The position numbers were made by a program, and so were the translations under genes. From Neptunicella marina (GTDB taxonomy: Bacteria > Pseudomonadota > Gammaproteobacteria > Enterobacterales > Alteromonadaceae), in assembly GCF_014270035.1 (NCBI RefSeq), contig NZ_JACNEP010000004.1, positions 186,001 to 250,000 of the forward strand: 64,000 nt of DNA, written 5' to 3'. Of the stretch, positions 9,158 to 17,639 are shown in pieces; position 1 is the first letter of the stretch, and each line of letters starts with the position of its first letter. The notes below the pieces were generated by a model. The model had not been told where the DNA came from, made no database searches, and saw only the letters and a program-made list of their open reading frames with translations.

Positions 9158-10205
9158 TAAAAATGTTAAAAAGTCGATGACATTAAAGAGCGTAGCGGCG
9201 GCATTAAATGTGTCGACGGCAACGATCTCTAATGCGTTCAATCGCCCCGATCAACTGTCTCAGGCGTTACGTCGTAAAATTCTGACTGAGTGCAAAAAAC
9301 TCGGTTATCACGGGCCTAATGCAACCGCGAGAACGTTGCGTCGTGGTCAGTCTGATGCCATTGGGGTGATGTTAAGCGACCCTTTGGCTTATTATTTTAC
9401 CGATCCGGTAGCGAGCCAGTTTTTGACCGGCATCGCTGAAGTACTCGAACAAAATCGCAAGCAACTCTTATTGTTATCTGGTGCCGAAAGTGAAGACCGT
9501 AAAGGCGGGATTGAATCCTTAGCCGATGGTTTTATTGTTTATGGTAGTCAGGACGAAAACCAGTTGTTTATGCGTGTACTGGAAACCGGCAAACCTGTTG
9601 TCACCGTAGATTTTGATTACAAAGATTACCCGTCGGTAAACATCGATAACTATCAGGCTGCGTTCAATATTGCGCATTACCTGTTTAATTCGGGCTGTAC
9701 TCGCCCTGTGGTATTGGGGATTCGTTTAATTGACTCCAAGCGCATAGGCCGCATTGTGGAAGATGAATTATTTGAAGAGCGCGAGTCGATTTCACGCCGT
9801 CGTTTAAATGGTTATCTGGATGCTGCCAAAGATGCTGGCGTTGATTTGCCTTTGCAGCAAATCTGGCATATTCCACAAAATAATCACCAGTTAGCACTAC
9901 AGGCAGCCAGCGAAGTCTTGTCTATGTATCCGTTACCCGATTGTGTTATTTGCATGTCGGATGTGGTTGCTACGGCGGTGTTGAATGTGGCGCATGATCG
10001 TAAAATTCGTGTTCCCGATCAGTTAAAAGTGGTTGGTTTTGATGATATTCCTGAGGCCAGTCGTATTAGTCCGTCATTAACCACCGTTTCTCAACACAGT
10101 ATCGAAAAAGGTCGCATGGCTGCCAAAAAAGTTTTAAGTGGTGGTCCCCAGGCTAAAACCAAAACTTTATTACCTACCCAGTTGACTGTGCGTCAGAGCA
10201 GTTAA
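9153..10205 (+). CDS. LacI-family transcriptional regulator of the sucrose-type locus
   Basis: 350-residue regulator: an N-terminal helix-turn-helix (about residues 11-32, LKSVAAALNVSTATISNAFN), a hinge helix region with TARTLRRGQSDAIGVML, then a periplasmic-binding-protein-like sensor domain ending in GFDDIPEASRISPSLTTVSQ. It should bind a sugar or sugar phosphate and repress or activate the flanking receptor and permease genes. The start is TTG 9153, supported by a strong GGGGG run at 9140-9144 with 7-8 bases of spacing; ATG 9177 is the alternative but would cut close to the HTH. Three palindromes of one consensus surround it. Confidence 0.9.
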   Translation: MSKNVKKSMTLKSVAAALNVSTATISNAFNRPDQLSQALRRKILTECKKLGYHGPNATARTLRRGQSDAIGVMLSDPLAYYFTDPVASQFLTGIAEVLEQNRKQLLLLSGAESEDRKGGIESLADGFIVYGSQDENQLFMRVLETGKPVVTVDFDYKDYPSVNIDNYQAAFNIAHYLFNSGCTRPVVLGIRLIDSKRIGRIVEDELFEERESISRRRLNGYLDAAKDAGVDLPLQQIWHIPQNNHQLALQAASEVLSMYPLPDCVICMSDVVATAVLNVAHDRKIRVPDQLKVVGFDDIPEASRISPSLTTVSQHSIEKGRMAAKKVLSGGPQAKTKTLLPTQLTVRQSS

Positions 10206-10307
10206 TTTTCTATTCACTTAACTTGATGATTTAAAAGCATAAATAAAATTATTTAGTAATTTTTATGCAAATTACTGGATTAACATTCTATTTACACTAA
10301 TATAAGC

Positions 10308-10321
10308 CTTAATCGTTTAAG
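10308..10321. promoter_or_regulatory. LacI-family operator before the permease operon
   Basis: CTTAATCGTTTAAG differs from the 8957 palindrome at one position. It lies just downstream of a possible -10 box (TAATAT, 10298-10303) and 53 bp before the permease ATG, a position suited to repression. Confidence 0.7.
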
Positions 10322-10374
10322 TAAGCTGGGTGGTTCGTTGAGTGACTCAGCCATTTTAAGTGTTTTGGAGCAGT

Positions 10375-11595
10375 ATGGGTTCTTCATCGACCGCCAGTCC
10401 GCAATTAATACGCTGGTTAACCTATCTGATGTTTATGATGTTCGCGATGACCACGGATGCGGTAGGCGTGATCATTCCACAGATTATTCGTGAATTTGAT
10501 TTAAGCATGACAGCTGCTGGCGCCTTTCATTACGGGCCCATGGCGGCTATCGCCATTAGCGGAATAGGTCTGGGATTTCTGGCTGATAAATATGGTCGGA
10601 AACCTGTCATTATGGGCGGACTCATTTGTTTTGCGATTGCTTGCGCACTTTTTGCCACTGGTCATAGTTTTGGATTCTTTTTGTGTTTACTGGTGGTGTC
10701 GGGACTGGCCATTGGTGTATTCAAAACTGCCGCTCTTGCTCTGGTAGGGGATATATCCCATTCCACCGCCGACCATACACGTACCATGAACCTGGTTGAG
10801 GGTTTTTTTGGTGTAGGCGCAATAATTGGTCCGTTTATCGTTACCTACCTGTTAACCCAGGGCGTATCCTGGAAATACCTCTACATAGTCGCTGGCATTA
10901 TCTGCGTGGTGTTATGTTTGATTGCTTCCAGGGTTAAATATCCACATTACCAACCTAAAGCAGATCAGACGGTGAGCTTTGCTCACACTATGCAGATTTT
11001 AAAGCAACCAGCAGCATTGGGGTTCTCATTATTAATTGCACTTTATGTAGCTGCTGAAGCTGCTATTTACGTGTGGATGCCATCCTTGTTAGCCAATTAT
11101 GAGGGCTCCTTTGTGTGGTTGGCGACCTGGTCACTAAGTTTGTTTTTTGTCTTACGTGCTATTGGGCGTTTTATGGCAGTGTGGGTGTTAAGAAAAGTGA
11201 GCTGGGAAATGGCAATGATGCTGTTTTCCGGCGCGATATGTGTCTGTTATTTACTGAGTATGATGTTATCACTGGATGTTGCTGTGATCCTGTTACCTTT
11301 ATCCGGCCTGTTTATGGCGATGATTTACCCTACTTTAAATTCAAAAGGCATTAGCTGTTTTGCCCGCCACGAACATGGTGCAATTGCTGGCGTAATTCTG
11401 TTCTTCACCGCTGCCGCCGCGTCCTTTGGTCCTCTCGCCATGGGATTGTTTAGCGACATGATGGGTGGCCATGCCAAATATGGTTTTTATCTGGCCAGTG
11501 TATTTGCAGCGTTATTGTTTGCCGGTCTGGCCTTTAACTATTTTAAACGTCCCGCTCAGCAGTTGCTGATGCAACATAACCAAACCGATTATTGA
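10375..11595 (+). CDS. MFS sugar permease
   Basis: Inner-membrane major facilitator of about 406 residues with twelve predicted helices. The loop 2-3 signature GFLADKYGRKP is present and a FKTAALALVGD segment lies in helix 4. Placed between the LacI regulator and the amylosucrase, it most likely imports sucrose or a related disaccharide from the periplasm, as the permeases of Xanthomonas-type sucrose loci do. The frame opens at GTG 10360, but ATG 10375 has GGAG at 10367-10370 and is preferred. The amylosucrase follows after 10 bp, so the two are surely co-transcribed. Confidence 0.85.
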   Translation: MGSSSTASPQLIRWLTYLMFMMFAMTTDAVGVIIPQIIREFDLSMTAAGAFHYGPMAAIAISGIGLGFLADKYGRKPVIMGGLICFAIACALFATGHSFGFFLCLLVVSGLAIGVFKTAALALVGDISHSTADHTRTMNLVEGFFGVGAIIGPFIVTYLLTQGVSWKYLYIVAGIICVVLCLIASRVKYPHYQPKADQTVSFAHTMQILKQPAALGFSLLIALYVAAEAAIYVWMPSLLANYEGSFVWLATWSLSLFFVLRAIGRFMAVWVLRKVSWEMAMMLFSGAICVCYLLSMMLSLDVAVILLPLSGLFMAMIYPTLNSKGISCFARHEHGAIAGVILFFTAAAASFGPLAMGLFSDMMGGHAKYGFYLASVFAALLFAGLAFNYFKRPAQQLLMQHNQTDY

Positions 11596-11605
11596 GGATT
11601 GACTG

Positions 11606-13546
11606 ATGGCCACATTGTCAGCCAAATCAGAGAGTTTGCGTTGTCTTGAAAAACTGCTTGCTGAATGTGATTTCAGCTTTTTAAGCCAGCGTGAACAAAA
11701 ACATTTTGAAAAGCGTTTGCTTACCCACTTTCCGCGCTTGTTTGATCTGCTGGTGCCGGTTTATCAGCACCGGTATGACTTGTATTACCATTTGCGCTCT
11801 TTGCTTATGGAGCTGGCACATGGTTTTGCGCAGCGCAGTTCTAAGCTTAAACACCGTGACAAAAGCCGTTTAGCGGAACCGGATTGGTACCGTGATGAAA
11901 CGATGGTAGGCATGGCCTGTTATGTGGATTTAGTCGCAGATGATTTAGCTGATTTAACCGATAAAATCGATTACTTCAAACAGCTAGGCATTCGTTATTT
12001 GCATCTTATGCCCTTATACAAAAGTCCGGAGGGAGACAGTGATGGCGGCTATGCAGTAAGCGACTATCGTACAGTTGATCCTAAGCTTGGCACCACAAAA
12101 CAGTTAAAACAGCTGGCAAATAAAATGGCTGATGCAGGTATTAGCCTGGCACTGGACTTTGTATTTAATCACACCTCAGATGAATGTGACTGGGCGCAAC
12201 AGGCAAAGGCGGGTGACCAGGAGCATCAGGATTTTTATTTTCTGTTTGATGATCGCCGCTTACCAGACCAATACGATCAGCATTTGCGTGAAATTTTTCC
12301 TAGTGTTAGACGAGGGTGTTTCAGCTATCTGGATGACATGGATAAGTGGGTATGGACCACGTTTAATAATTTTCAGTGGGATTTGAATTACCAGAATCCG
12401 GCAGTATTCCGCGCCATGGTTGGCGAAATGTTATATCTGGCCAATTTGGGCTGCGATATTTTACGCCTTGATGCACTGGCCTTTGTATGGAAAGAACTTG
12501 GCCATTGCTGCGAGAATCACCCTAAAGCGCATATGCTCATTCAGGCGTTTAATTGCTGCCTGCAAATTGTTGCTCCCGGTGTGGTGTTCAAGTCGGAAGC
12601 CATTGTGCACCCCGATGAAGTGGCTAAATATATCCACCCGGAGGAATGTCAGCTTTCTTACAACCCTCTGTTAATGGCGCTGATATGGAATAGTCTGGCA
12701 ACGCGTAAAACCCGTTTACTGGAGCATAGCCTGGCGACCCGGTTTGAAATAAATACGGACTGTTGTTGGGTAAATTACGTGCGTTGTCATGATGATATTG
12801 GCTGGACATTTGATGATGGCAATGCGGCAGAACTTGGTATTAATGGCTATGACCACCGCTTATTTTTGAATCAGTTCTTTACCGGGCATTTTGAGGGCTC
12901 ATATGCCAAAGGTATGGGGTTTCAGTTTAATCCGGAAAACGGTGACTGCCGGGTTTGTGGTTCACTGGCTTCATTGTGTGGGTTGGAACAAGCGCTGGAA
13001 ATGCAGGAACCCTTGCTGGAAGCCATGGCACTGGCGCGTATCAATCTGATACACGGAATTATTATGACTATTGGCGGCATTCCCCTTATTTATCAGGGAG
13101 ATGAACTGGCCATACTTAATGACTACAGTTTTTTGCACGACCCACATAAAACACATGACGCACGCTGGGTGAATCGTCCAAAAATCACTCCGCAGGCACT
13201 GGAGCAAGTAAGGCTCAAAAATAGCGCGGCTTATGTGGTTAACCAACATCTTAGACAGCTCATTCAGTGGCGTGGCCAATATCCGGTAATGGGACGTGGA
13301 ACCACTCAAATTATTCGTCTTGAACACCCTCATTTATTTGCTTATGTGCGACAAACTGAGCATGGGCATAAACATTATTTTGTGGCGAATTTTAGTGATG
13401 CTAAACATCAGATTAGTGGCAGCAAAATCCTGCCAGTCGATCAATTACCCAGACTGGATCTTATTAGTGGACAATCATTCAGTGCTTCAGGTGAGTGGCA
13501 ATTGATGCCTTATCAGTTGCTATGGTTAAAGGAAAGTAATGGATGA
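11606..13546 (+). CDS. Amylosucrase (GH13)
   Basis: 646-residue GH13 enzyme of the amylosucrase type (sucrose to fructose plus alpha-glucan). Length and layout match the Neisseria enzyme: an all-helical N-terminal domain to about residue 90, then a TIM barrel. Diagnostic motifs are LMPLYKSPEGDSDGGYAVSDYR, the nucleophile Asp289 in ILRLDALAF, the acid Glu331 in FKSEAIVHPDEV, and His395-Asp396 in VRCHDDIGWTF, followed by DARWVNRP holding the subsite -1 arginine. There is no signal peptide, so it is cytoplasmic and acts on sucrose delivered by the upstream permease. Sucrose hydrolase is a close alternative in the same family. Confidence 0.88.
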   Translation: MATLSAKSESLRCLEKLLAECDFSFLSQREQKHFEKRLLTHFPRLFDLLVPVYQHRYDLYYHLRSLLMELAHGFAQRSSKLKHRDKSRLAEPDWYRDETMVGMACYVDLVADDLADLTDKIDYFKQLGIRYLHLMPLYKSPEGDSDGGYAVSDYRTVDPKLGTTKQLKQLANKMADAGISLALDFVFNHTSDECDWAQQAKAGDQEHQDFYFLFDDRRLPDQYDQHLREIFPSVRRGCFSYLDDMDKWVWTTFNNFQWDLNYQNPAVFRAMVGEMLYLANLGCDILRLDALAFVWKELGHCCENHPKAHMLIQAFNCCLQIVAPGVVFKSEAIVHPDEVAKYIHPEECQLSYNPLLMALIWNSLATRKTRLLEHSLATRFEINTDCCWVNYVRCHDDIGWTFDDGNAAELGINGYDHRLFLNQFFTGHFEGSYAKGMGFQFNPENGDCRVCGSLASLCGLEQALEMQEPLLEAMALARINLIHGIIMTIGGIPLIYQGDELAILNDYSFLHDPHKTHDARWVNRPKITPQALEQVRLKNSAAYVVNQHLRQLIQWRGQYPVMGRGTTQIIRLEHPHLFAYVRQTEHGHKHYFVANFSDAKHQISGSKILPVDQLPRLDLISGQSFSASGEWQLMPYQLLWLKESNG

Positions 13547-13575
13547 CAACACGTAGTGTATTGGAGTGGACGTAA

Positions 13576-15327
13576 ATGTTTAATTTCAAAAAATATCTGG
13601 TGCTTATGCAGACATTTATAGCAGTAAGTTCAGTGTCGGCGGCCGAGACTCCCTCTCTGCCTGAAAATTTGCAGCCGGCCTGGTGGAAAGAAGCGGTTAT
13701 TTACCAAATTTATCCTCGTAGTTTTAAGGATACAAATGGTGATGGTGTCGGAGATTTACGCGGTATCATCCAGCAGCTTGATTACATCAAAAGTCTTGGT
13801 GTGAATGCCATTTGGCTGAACCCTATCTACCAGTCTCCCAATGATGATAATGGTTACGATATTAGTGACTATCGTCAAATTGGCAAAGAATATGGCAGCA
13901 TGGCTGATTTTGATGAAATGCTTGCTGGCATGCATCAACGTGGTATCAAATTGTTTATGGATATTGTGATTAACCACAGTAGTGATGAGCATGAATGGTT
14001 TAAACAATCACGCAGTTCCCGTGATAATCCGTATCGTGATTATTATCACTGGTGGCCAGCCGAAAAAGGCAAACCACCACACAGATATTCCTTTTTTGAT
14101 GAAAACAATGACGCCTGGAAGTACGACAAACAAACCGATTCTTATTATCTGCACTATTTTTCGGTTAAGCAGCCGGATTTAAACTGGGGTAATCCTAAAT
14201 TGCGTCATGAGCTTTATGACATGATGAAATTCTGGGCTAAAAAAGGTGTCGATGGTTTCCGTTTAGATGCCTTCCAGTTTGTATATAAAGACCCAACATT
14301 CCCAGAATTTCCCAGGGATTACGACAAAACCACAGACGGTGTAATTAAGTATCACGGCATGGGGCCCAGGGTGCATGATTACCTGCGTGAGTTAAATGAC
14401 GAAGTGTTAACGCCTTTTAATATTGCAGCCGTCGCAGAGGGCGCAGGCAGTACTTTTGAAGATGCGCATAGTTTAGTGGATGCGGAACGCAAGGAACTGG
14501 ATATCGCTTACCATTTTGAAGGCATGAATATCGGTAATAGCTTAGATGGCTACAAACTGAGTGATTTTAAAAATGTGTATGATCGCTGGGACAAGAGCTT
14601 TGCTGAAAAAGGCTGGTTATCCATCTTTTTAGCTAATCATGATGTGGCGAGAATGGTCAGTAAGTTTGGCAATGACGATCCCGCTTATCGTGTTGCCTCT
14701 TCCAAACTGCTTAACACCTTCCTGCTGACCATGCGTGGCACCATCTTTTGTTATTATGGTGACGAGCTGGGCATGACCAATATCGATATGCCTGACATTA
14801 GTGATTACAAAGATATTGCTGCCATTAACGGTTACAAAGCGGCAACTGTACATGGCAAAGATATGCAACGGTTTATGCTGGAACTGAATCTGCTGTCGCG
14901 TGACAATGCGCGCACTCCGATGCAATGGGACAACAGTAAACACGCTGGTTTTACTGATGGAAAGCCATGGTTAAGTGCCAATCCCAACTACCCACTGATT
15001 AATGCGGCAAAACAGCAGGACGAAAAAGACAGCGTGCTTAATTATTTCCGTCAGTTAACCCAGTTGCGCAGCGAAAATCCTGTATTAGTCTACGGTGCTT
15101 ACGACGATTGGTTGCCACAAGATGAGCAGCTATATGTTTATAGTCGCGAATTAGATGACCAGTTGTGGTTGATTGCCCTTAATTTTTCTGACAAGTCATT
15201 AGTTACCCCGCTGCAAGGGCATGCAGTTGAAAAACTGGTTCTGAATAACCTGCCCGATAATCCTGTCGCAGGCAGTGAGTTGAAATTATCACCTTACCAA
15301 GCGGTTATTTTGAAACTTAAACAGTAA
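13576..15327 (+). CDS. Exported GH13 alpha-glucosidase (oligo-1,6-glucosidase type)
   Basis: 583-residue GH13 enzyme with an N-terminal signal peptide (cleavage near SVSAAE), so it acts in the periplasm. The barrel shows AVIYQIYPRSFKDTNGDGVGDLRGI (with a Ca-binding loop), DIVINHSSDEHEWF, nucleophile Asp231 in GFRLDAFQF, acid Glu288 in VAEGAG and Asp356 in LANHDVARM. It ends in a short C-terminal beta domain. It probably releases glucose from alpha-glucosides brought in by the TonB receptor. It is the last gene of the permease-amylosucrase operon (29-bp gap, TTGGAG before the ATG), and a strong terminator follows. Confidence 0.88.
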   Translation: MFNFKKYLVLMQTFIAVSSVSAAETPSLPENLQPAWWKEAVIYQIYPRSFKDTNGDGVGDLRGIIQQLDYIKSLGVNAIWLNPIYQSPNDDNGYDISDYRQIGKEYGSMADFDEMLAGMHQRGIKLFMDIVINHSSDEHEWFKQSRSSRDNPYRDYYHWWPAEKGKPPHRYSFFDENNDAWKYDKQTDSYYLHYFSVKQPDLNWGNPKLRHELYDMMKFWAKKGVDGFRLDAFQFVYKDPTFPEFPRDYDKTTDGVIKYHGMGPRVHDYLRELNDEVLTPFNIAAVAEGAGSTFEDAHSLVDAERKELDIAYHFEGMNIGNSLDGYKLSDFKNVYDRWDKSFAEKGWLSIFLANHDVARMVSKFGNDDPAYRVASSKLLNTFLLTMRGTIFCYYGDELGMTNIDMPDISDYKDIAAINGYKAATVHGKDMQRFMLELNLLSRDNARTPMQWDNSKHAGFTDGKPWLSANPNYPLINAAKQQDEKDSVLNYFRQLTQLRSENPVLVYGAYDDWLPQDEQLYVYSRELDDQLWLIALNFSDKSLVTPLQGHAVEKLVLNNLPDNPVAGSELKLSPYQAVILKLKQ

Positions 15328-15351
15328 CTTTTGTTCGATTGGATAAACGTG

Positions 15352-15381
15352 AAAAACGCAGCCAACAGGCTGCGTTTTTTT
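15352..15381 (+). terminator. Rho-independent terminator closing the sucrose operon
   Basis: Eleven-bp stem (15353-15363 with 15368-15378, core CGCAGCC/GGCTGCG), AACA loop, followed by a T-run to 15381. It separates the sucrose locus from the D-amino-acid operon. Confidence 0.9.
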
Positions 15382-15413
15382 ATTTGCTCTTCCGAAATTC
15401 CATTTAAATCAAT

Positions 15414-15491
15414 TGACAGCGTTGTCATTTCTATTTAGCGTGTTTGTTATTAAGTACCATAAATGCTTTTTATTTTGTTATTAAATAACAA
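15414..15491. promoter_or_regulatory. Palindromes before the first D-amino-acid operon (candidate RpiR sites)
   Basis: Two inverted repeats lie just before the dehydratase-like gene: TGACA-N4-TGTCA at 15414-15427 and TTGTTAT-TAA-ATAACAA at 15475-15491. The 11-mer TTTGTTATTAA also occurs twice in direct orientation (15443-15453 and 15474-15484), 31 bp apart or about three helical turns. The RpiR regulator encoded in the operon is the obvious candidate binder; this is inference. Confidence 0.45.
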
Positions 15492-16766
15492 ATGAAATGG
15501 ATAGTGGAAGAGATGAGTATCAAATTAAACGCTGAGATTAAAAATGCCTGCAACCATAAAGGCATGGGGGATGCGGTAAAGTTATCGGGCTCTGGCTGGA
15601 AATTATTGCAGGAAGACATCAGTCTGCCCGTCGCCGTCATTAAGCAAAACGCGCTTACCACCAATTTGAGCTGGATGAATCAGTTTGCCCAAAAAGCGGG
15701 TGTTAGGTTAGCGCCGCATGGCAAAACAACTATGGCGCCAGCACTGTTTAAAGCGCAAATAGAGTCGGGCAGTTGGGCCATGAGTCTGGCTACCGCACCT
15801 CAGGTAAGTGCGGCGTTTCACGCGGGTATTAATCGTATTTTGATGGCTAACCAGTTGGTGGGAAAACGTAACTGTCAGCTTATTGCCGATTCGATTAAAC
15901 GTGGCCTGGAGTATTACTGTTTTGTTGATTCGCCAGAGCTCGCCATACAACTAAATCAATTTTTTGAGCCGCAGTCGAGTCAGTTAAATGTACTGATTGA
16001 AATAGGTGTGCCCGGTGGTCGTTGTGGTGTGCGGGATGTCGCGCAAGCCGAACAGCTGCAGGCTCTGATTGCCACCCTGCCGGCATTAAAACTGTGTGGC
16101 ATTGGATTTTATGAAGGTGTGATTAAGGCCGACAACACCCCACAAGCAATCGCCGATTTTGTTCAACAGGTGCGCGAGATGACGGTACGCTGGTTTGAAA
16201 AAGGCTATTTTGCGTCAGATGAGGTTTTACTCACTGGAGCCGGTTCGGCCTGGTATGACATTGTTGCCGAACACCTTGTACCGCAAAGTTTGCCTACTGC
16301 AATTAAAGTAGTGTTACGGCCGGGCTGTTATTTAATTCACGACACCGGTATTTATCAGCAGGCGCAGCAGGATCTAGTCAAGCGCAGTGTTTTAGCCTGT
16401 GAACTGGACAGCGAATTAACCAGCTCGCTGGAGCTATGGACTTATGTGCAATCCATCCCTGAACCCGGTCTTGCCATTGTGGGCATGGGCAAACGTGATG
16501 TGGCGTTTGATGCAGGTTTGCCCACTGCGCAGTTACATTATCGTCCCGGCGACGATGCGCCCAAAATTGTCTCAGGTGACTGGTCACTTAAAAAAATTAT
16601 GGATCAGCATGCCATGTTGCAACTGCCATCCGCAGCTGATCTTAAAGTCGGCGATATGGTGGTGTTTTCGACCTCTCATCCTTGTCTCACATTTGATAAA
16701 TGGCGTCATATCGCGGTGCGCGATGAAGATTACGTCGTGAGTGGATTAGTGGAAACTTTCTTCTAG
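15492..16766 (+). CDS. PLP-dependent D-serine/D-threonine dehydratase-like amino acid deaminase (DSD1/alanine-racemase fold)
   Basis: 424-residue fold-type III PLP enzyme: an alanine-racemase-like N-terminal barrel with LAPHGKTTMAP carrying the PLP lysine, then IEIGVPGGRCGVR, VLLTGAGSAWYD and a C-terminal metal-binding domain ending in FSTSHPCLTFDKWRHIAV. Such proteins deaminate D-serine, D-threonine or related D-amino acids to 2-oxo acids; some act as aldolases. It opens an operon with RpiR, a D-aminoacylase, RidA and a symporter, so it should take the free D-amino acid released by the deacylase. The start is uncertain: ATG 15492 or ATG 15513, neither with a textbook ribosome-binding site. 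Confidence 0.75.
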   Translation: MKWIVEEMSIKLNAEIKNACNHKGMGDAVKLSGSGWKLLQEDISLPVAVIKQNALTTNLSWMNQFAQKAGVRLAPHGKTTMAPALFKAQIESGSWAMSLATAPQVSAAFHAGINRILMANQLVGKRNCQLIADSIKRGLEYYCFVDSPELAIQLNQFFEPQSSQLNVLIEIGVPGGRCGVRDVAQAEQLQALIATLPALKLCGIGFYEGVIKADNTPQAIADFVQQVREMTVRWFEKGYFASDEVLLTGAGSAWYDIVAEHLVPQSLPTAIKVVLRPGCYLIHDTGIYQQAQQDLVKRSVLACELDSELTSSLELWTYVQSIPEPGLAIVGMGKRDVAFDAGLPTAQLHYRPGDDAPKIVSGDWSLKKIMDQHAMLQLPSAADLKVGDMVVFSTSHPCLTFDKWRHIAVRDEDYVVSGLVETFF

Positions 16767-16775
16767 GAGTGACTG

Positions 16776-17627
16776 ATGGATATTGTGACCCGAATGCAGC
16801 ATAGCCTGCCGGTACTGAGTCAGGCAGAGCAAAAAATTGCGCGCTTTATTTTAAATGATATTGCTTATGCCGCGCAGGCGCCGATCCATGAACTGGCGGA
16901 AAAAAGTGGTGTAAGCCATGCCAGTATCACGCGTTTATCCCGTGCATTAAAGTGCAAAAATGTGCGTGAAATGAAAATGTTGCTGGCGCAATCACTGGCA
17001 GTGGGGCAACGTTTTTTAAACGAACAACCGGTAGAGAAAAAAGCCAGCCCTGCTGTTTATCAGGCGATTCATGAACTGCTGGAAATTAATGCCGGTTTAA
17101 TTAGTGATAAAAATATTGATGATGCCTGTAACGCCATTTTAGCTGCTAAACAAACGCTGGTGTTTGGGGTAGGTGGTGGCAGTACCATCATGGCGCAGGA
17201 ATGCCATCATCGTATGTTTCGTTTGAGTATCAACACTCACGCTTACAGCGACCCGCTATTAATGCGCATGACCGCCGCAACGGTAGATGAACAGGATGTG
17301 GTGCTGTGTTTATCACTAAGTGGTTACAGCCCGGATGTAGAAGCCGCTGTTGAAATTGCCAAAGAATATGGCGCCACCGTGATTGGCATTTGCCCTGTGG
17401 GTACGCTGGCAAATCTGTGTGATATCTATTTACCCATCGAAGGGCGTGAAGATGAATATATCTTTATGCCAAGTGTCTCGCGCTACGTAATGCTGGCTGC
17501 TATCGATATTCTGGTAAGTGAGTTGGCAGTACGTAATCAGGATAATTCCCGCGAAAAACTGCGCCGCATTAAACATCATCTTGATCAACATCGTAAAGGC
17601 CCTGACCGCTTACCTTTAGGCGATTAA
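16776..17627 (+). CDS. MurR/RpiR-family transcriptional regulator
   Basis: 283 residues: an N-terminal RpiR helix-turn-helix (LSQAEQKIARFILND ... IHELAEKSGVSHASITRLSRAL) and a C-terminal SIS sugar-isomerase-like sensor domain (VFGVGGGSTIMAQECHHRMFRLS, LSLSGYSPDVEAAVEIAKEYGA). Family members sense phosphorylated sugars or amino-sugar acids such as MurNAc-6-P. AGGAG lies before ATG 16776, only 9 bp after the dehydratase-like gene, so it is in the operon it probably controls. A SIS sensor next to a GH20 and D-amino-acid genes fits a peptidoglycan-derived inducer, but this is inference. Confidence 0.88.
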   Translation: MDIVTRMQHSLPVLSQAEQKIARFILNDIAYAAQAPIHELAEKSGVSHASITRLSRALKCKNVREMKMLLAQSLAVGQRFLNEQPVEKKASPAVYQAIHELLEINAGLISDKNIDDACNAILAAKQTLVFGVGGGSTIMAQECHHRMFRLSINTHAYSDPLLMRMTAATVDEQDVVLCLSLSGYSPDVEAAVEIAKEYGATVIGICPVGTLANLCDIYLPIEGREDEYIFMPSVSRYVMLAAIDILVSELAVRNQDNSREKLRRIKHHLDQHRKGPDRLPLGD

Positions 17628-17639
17628 CAAGGACGACTT

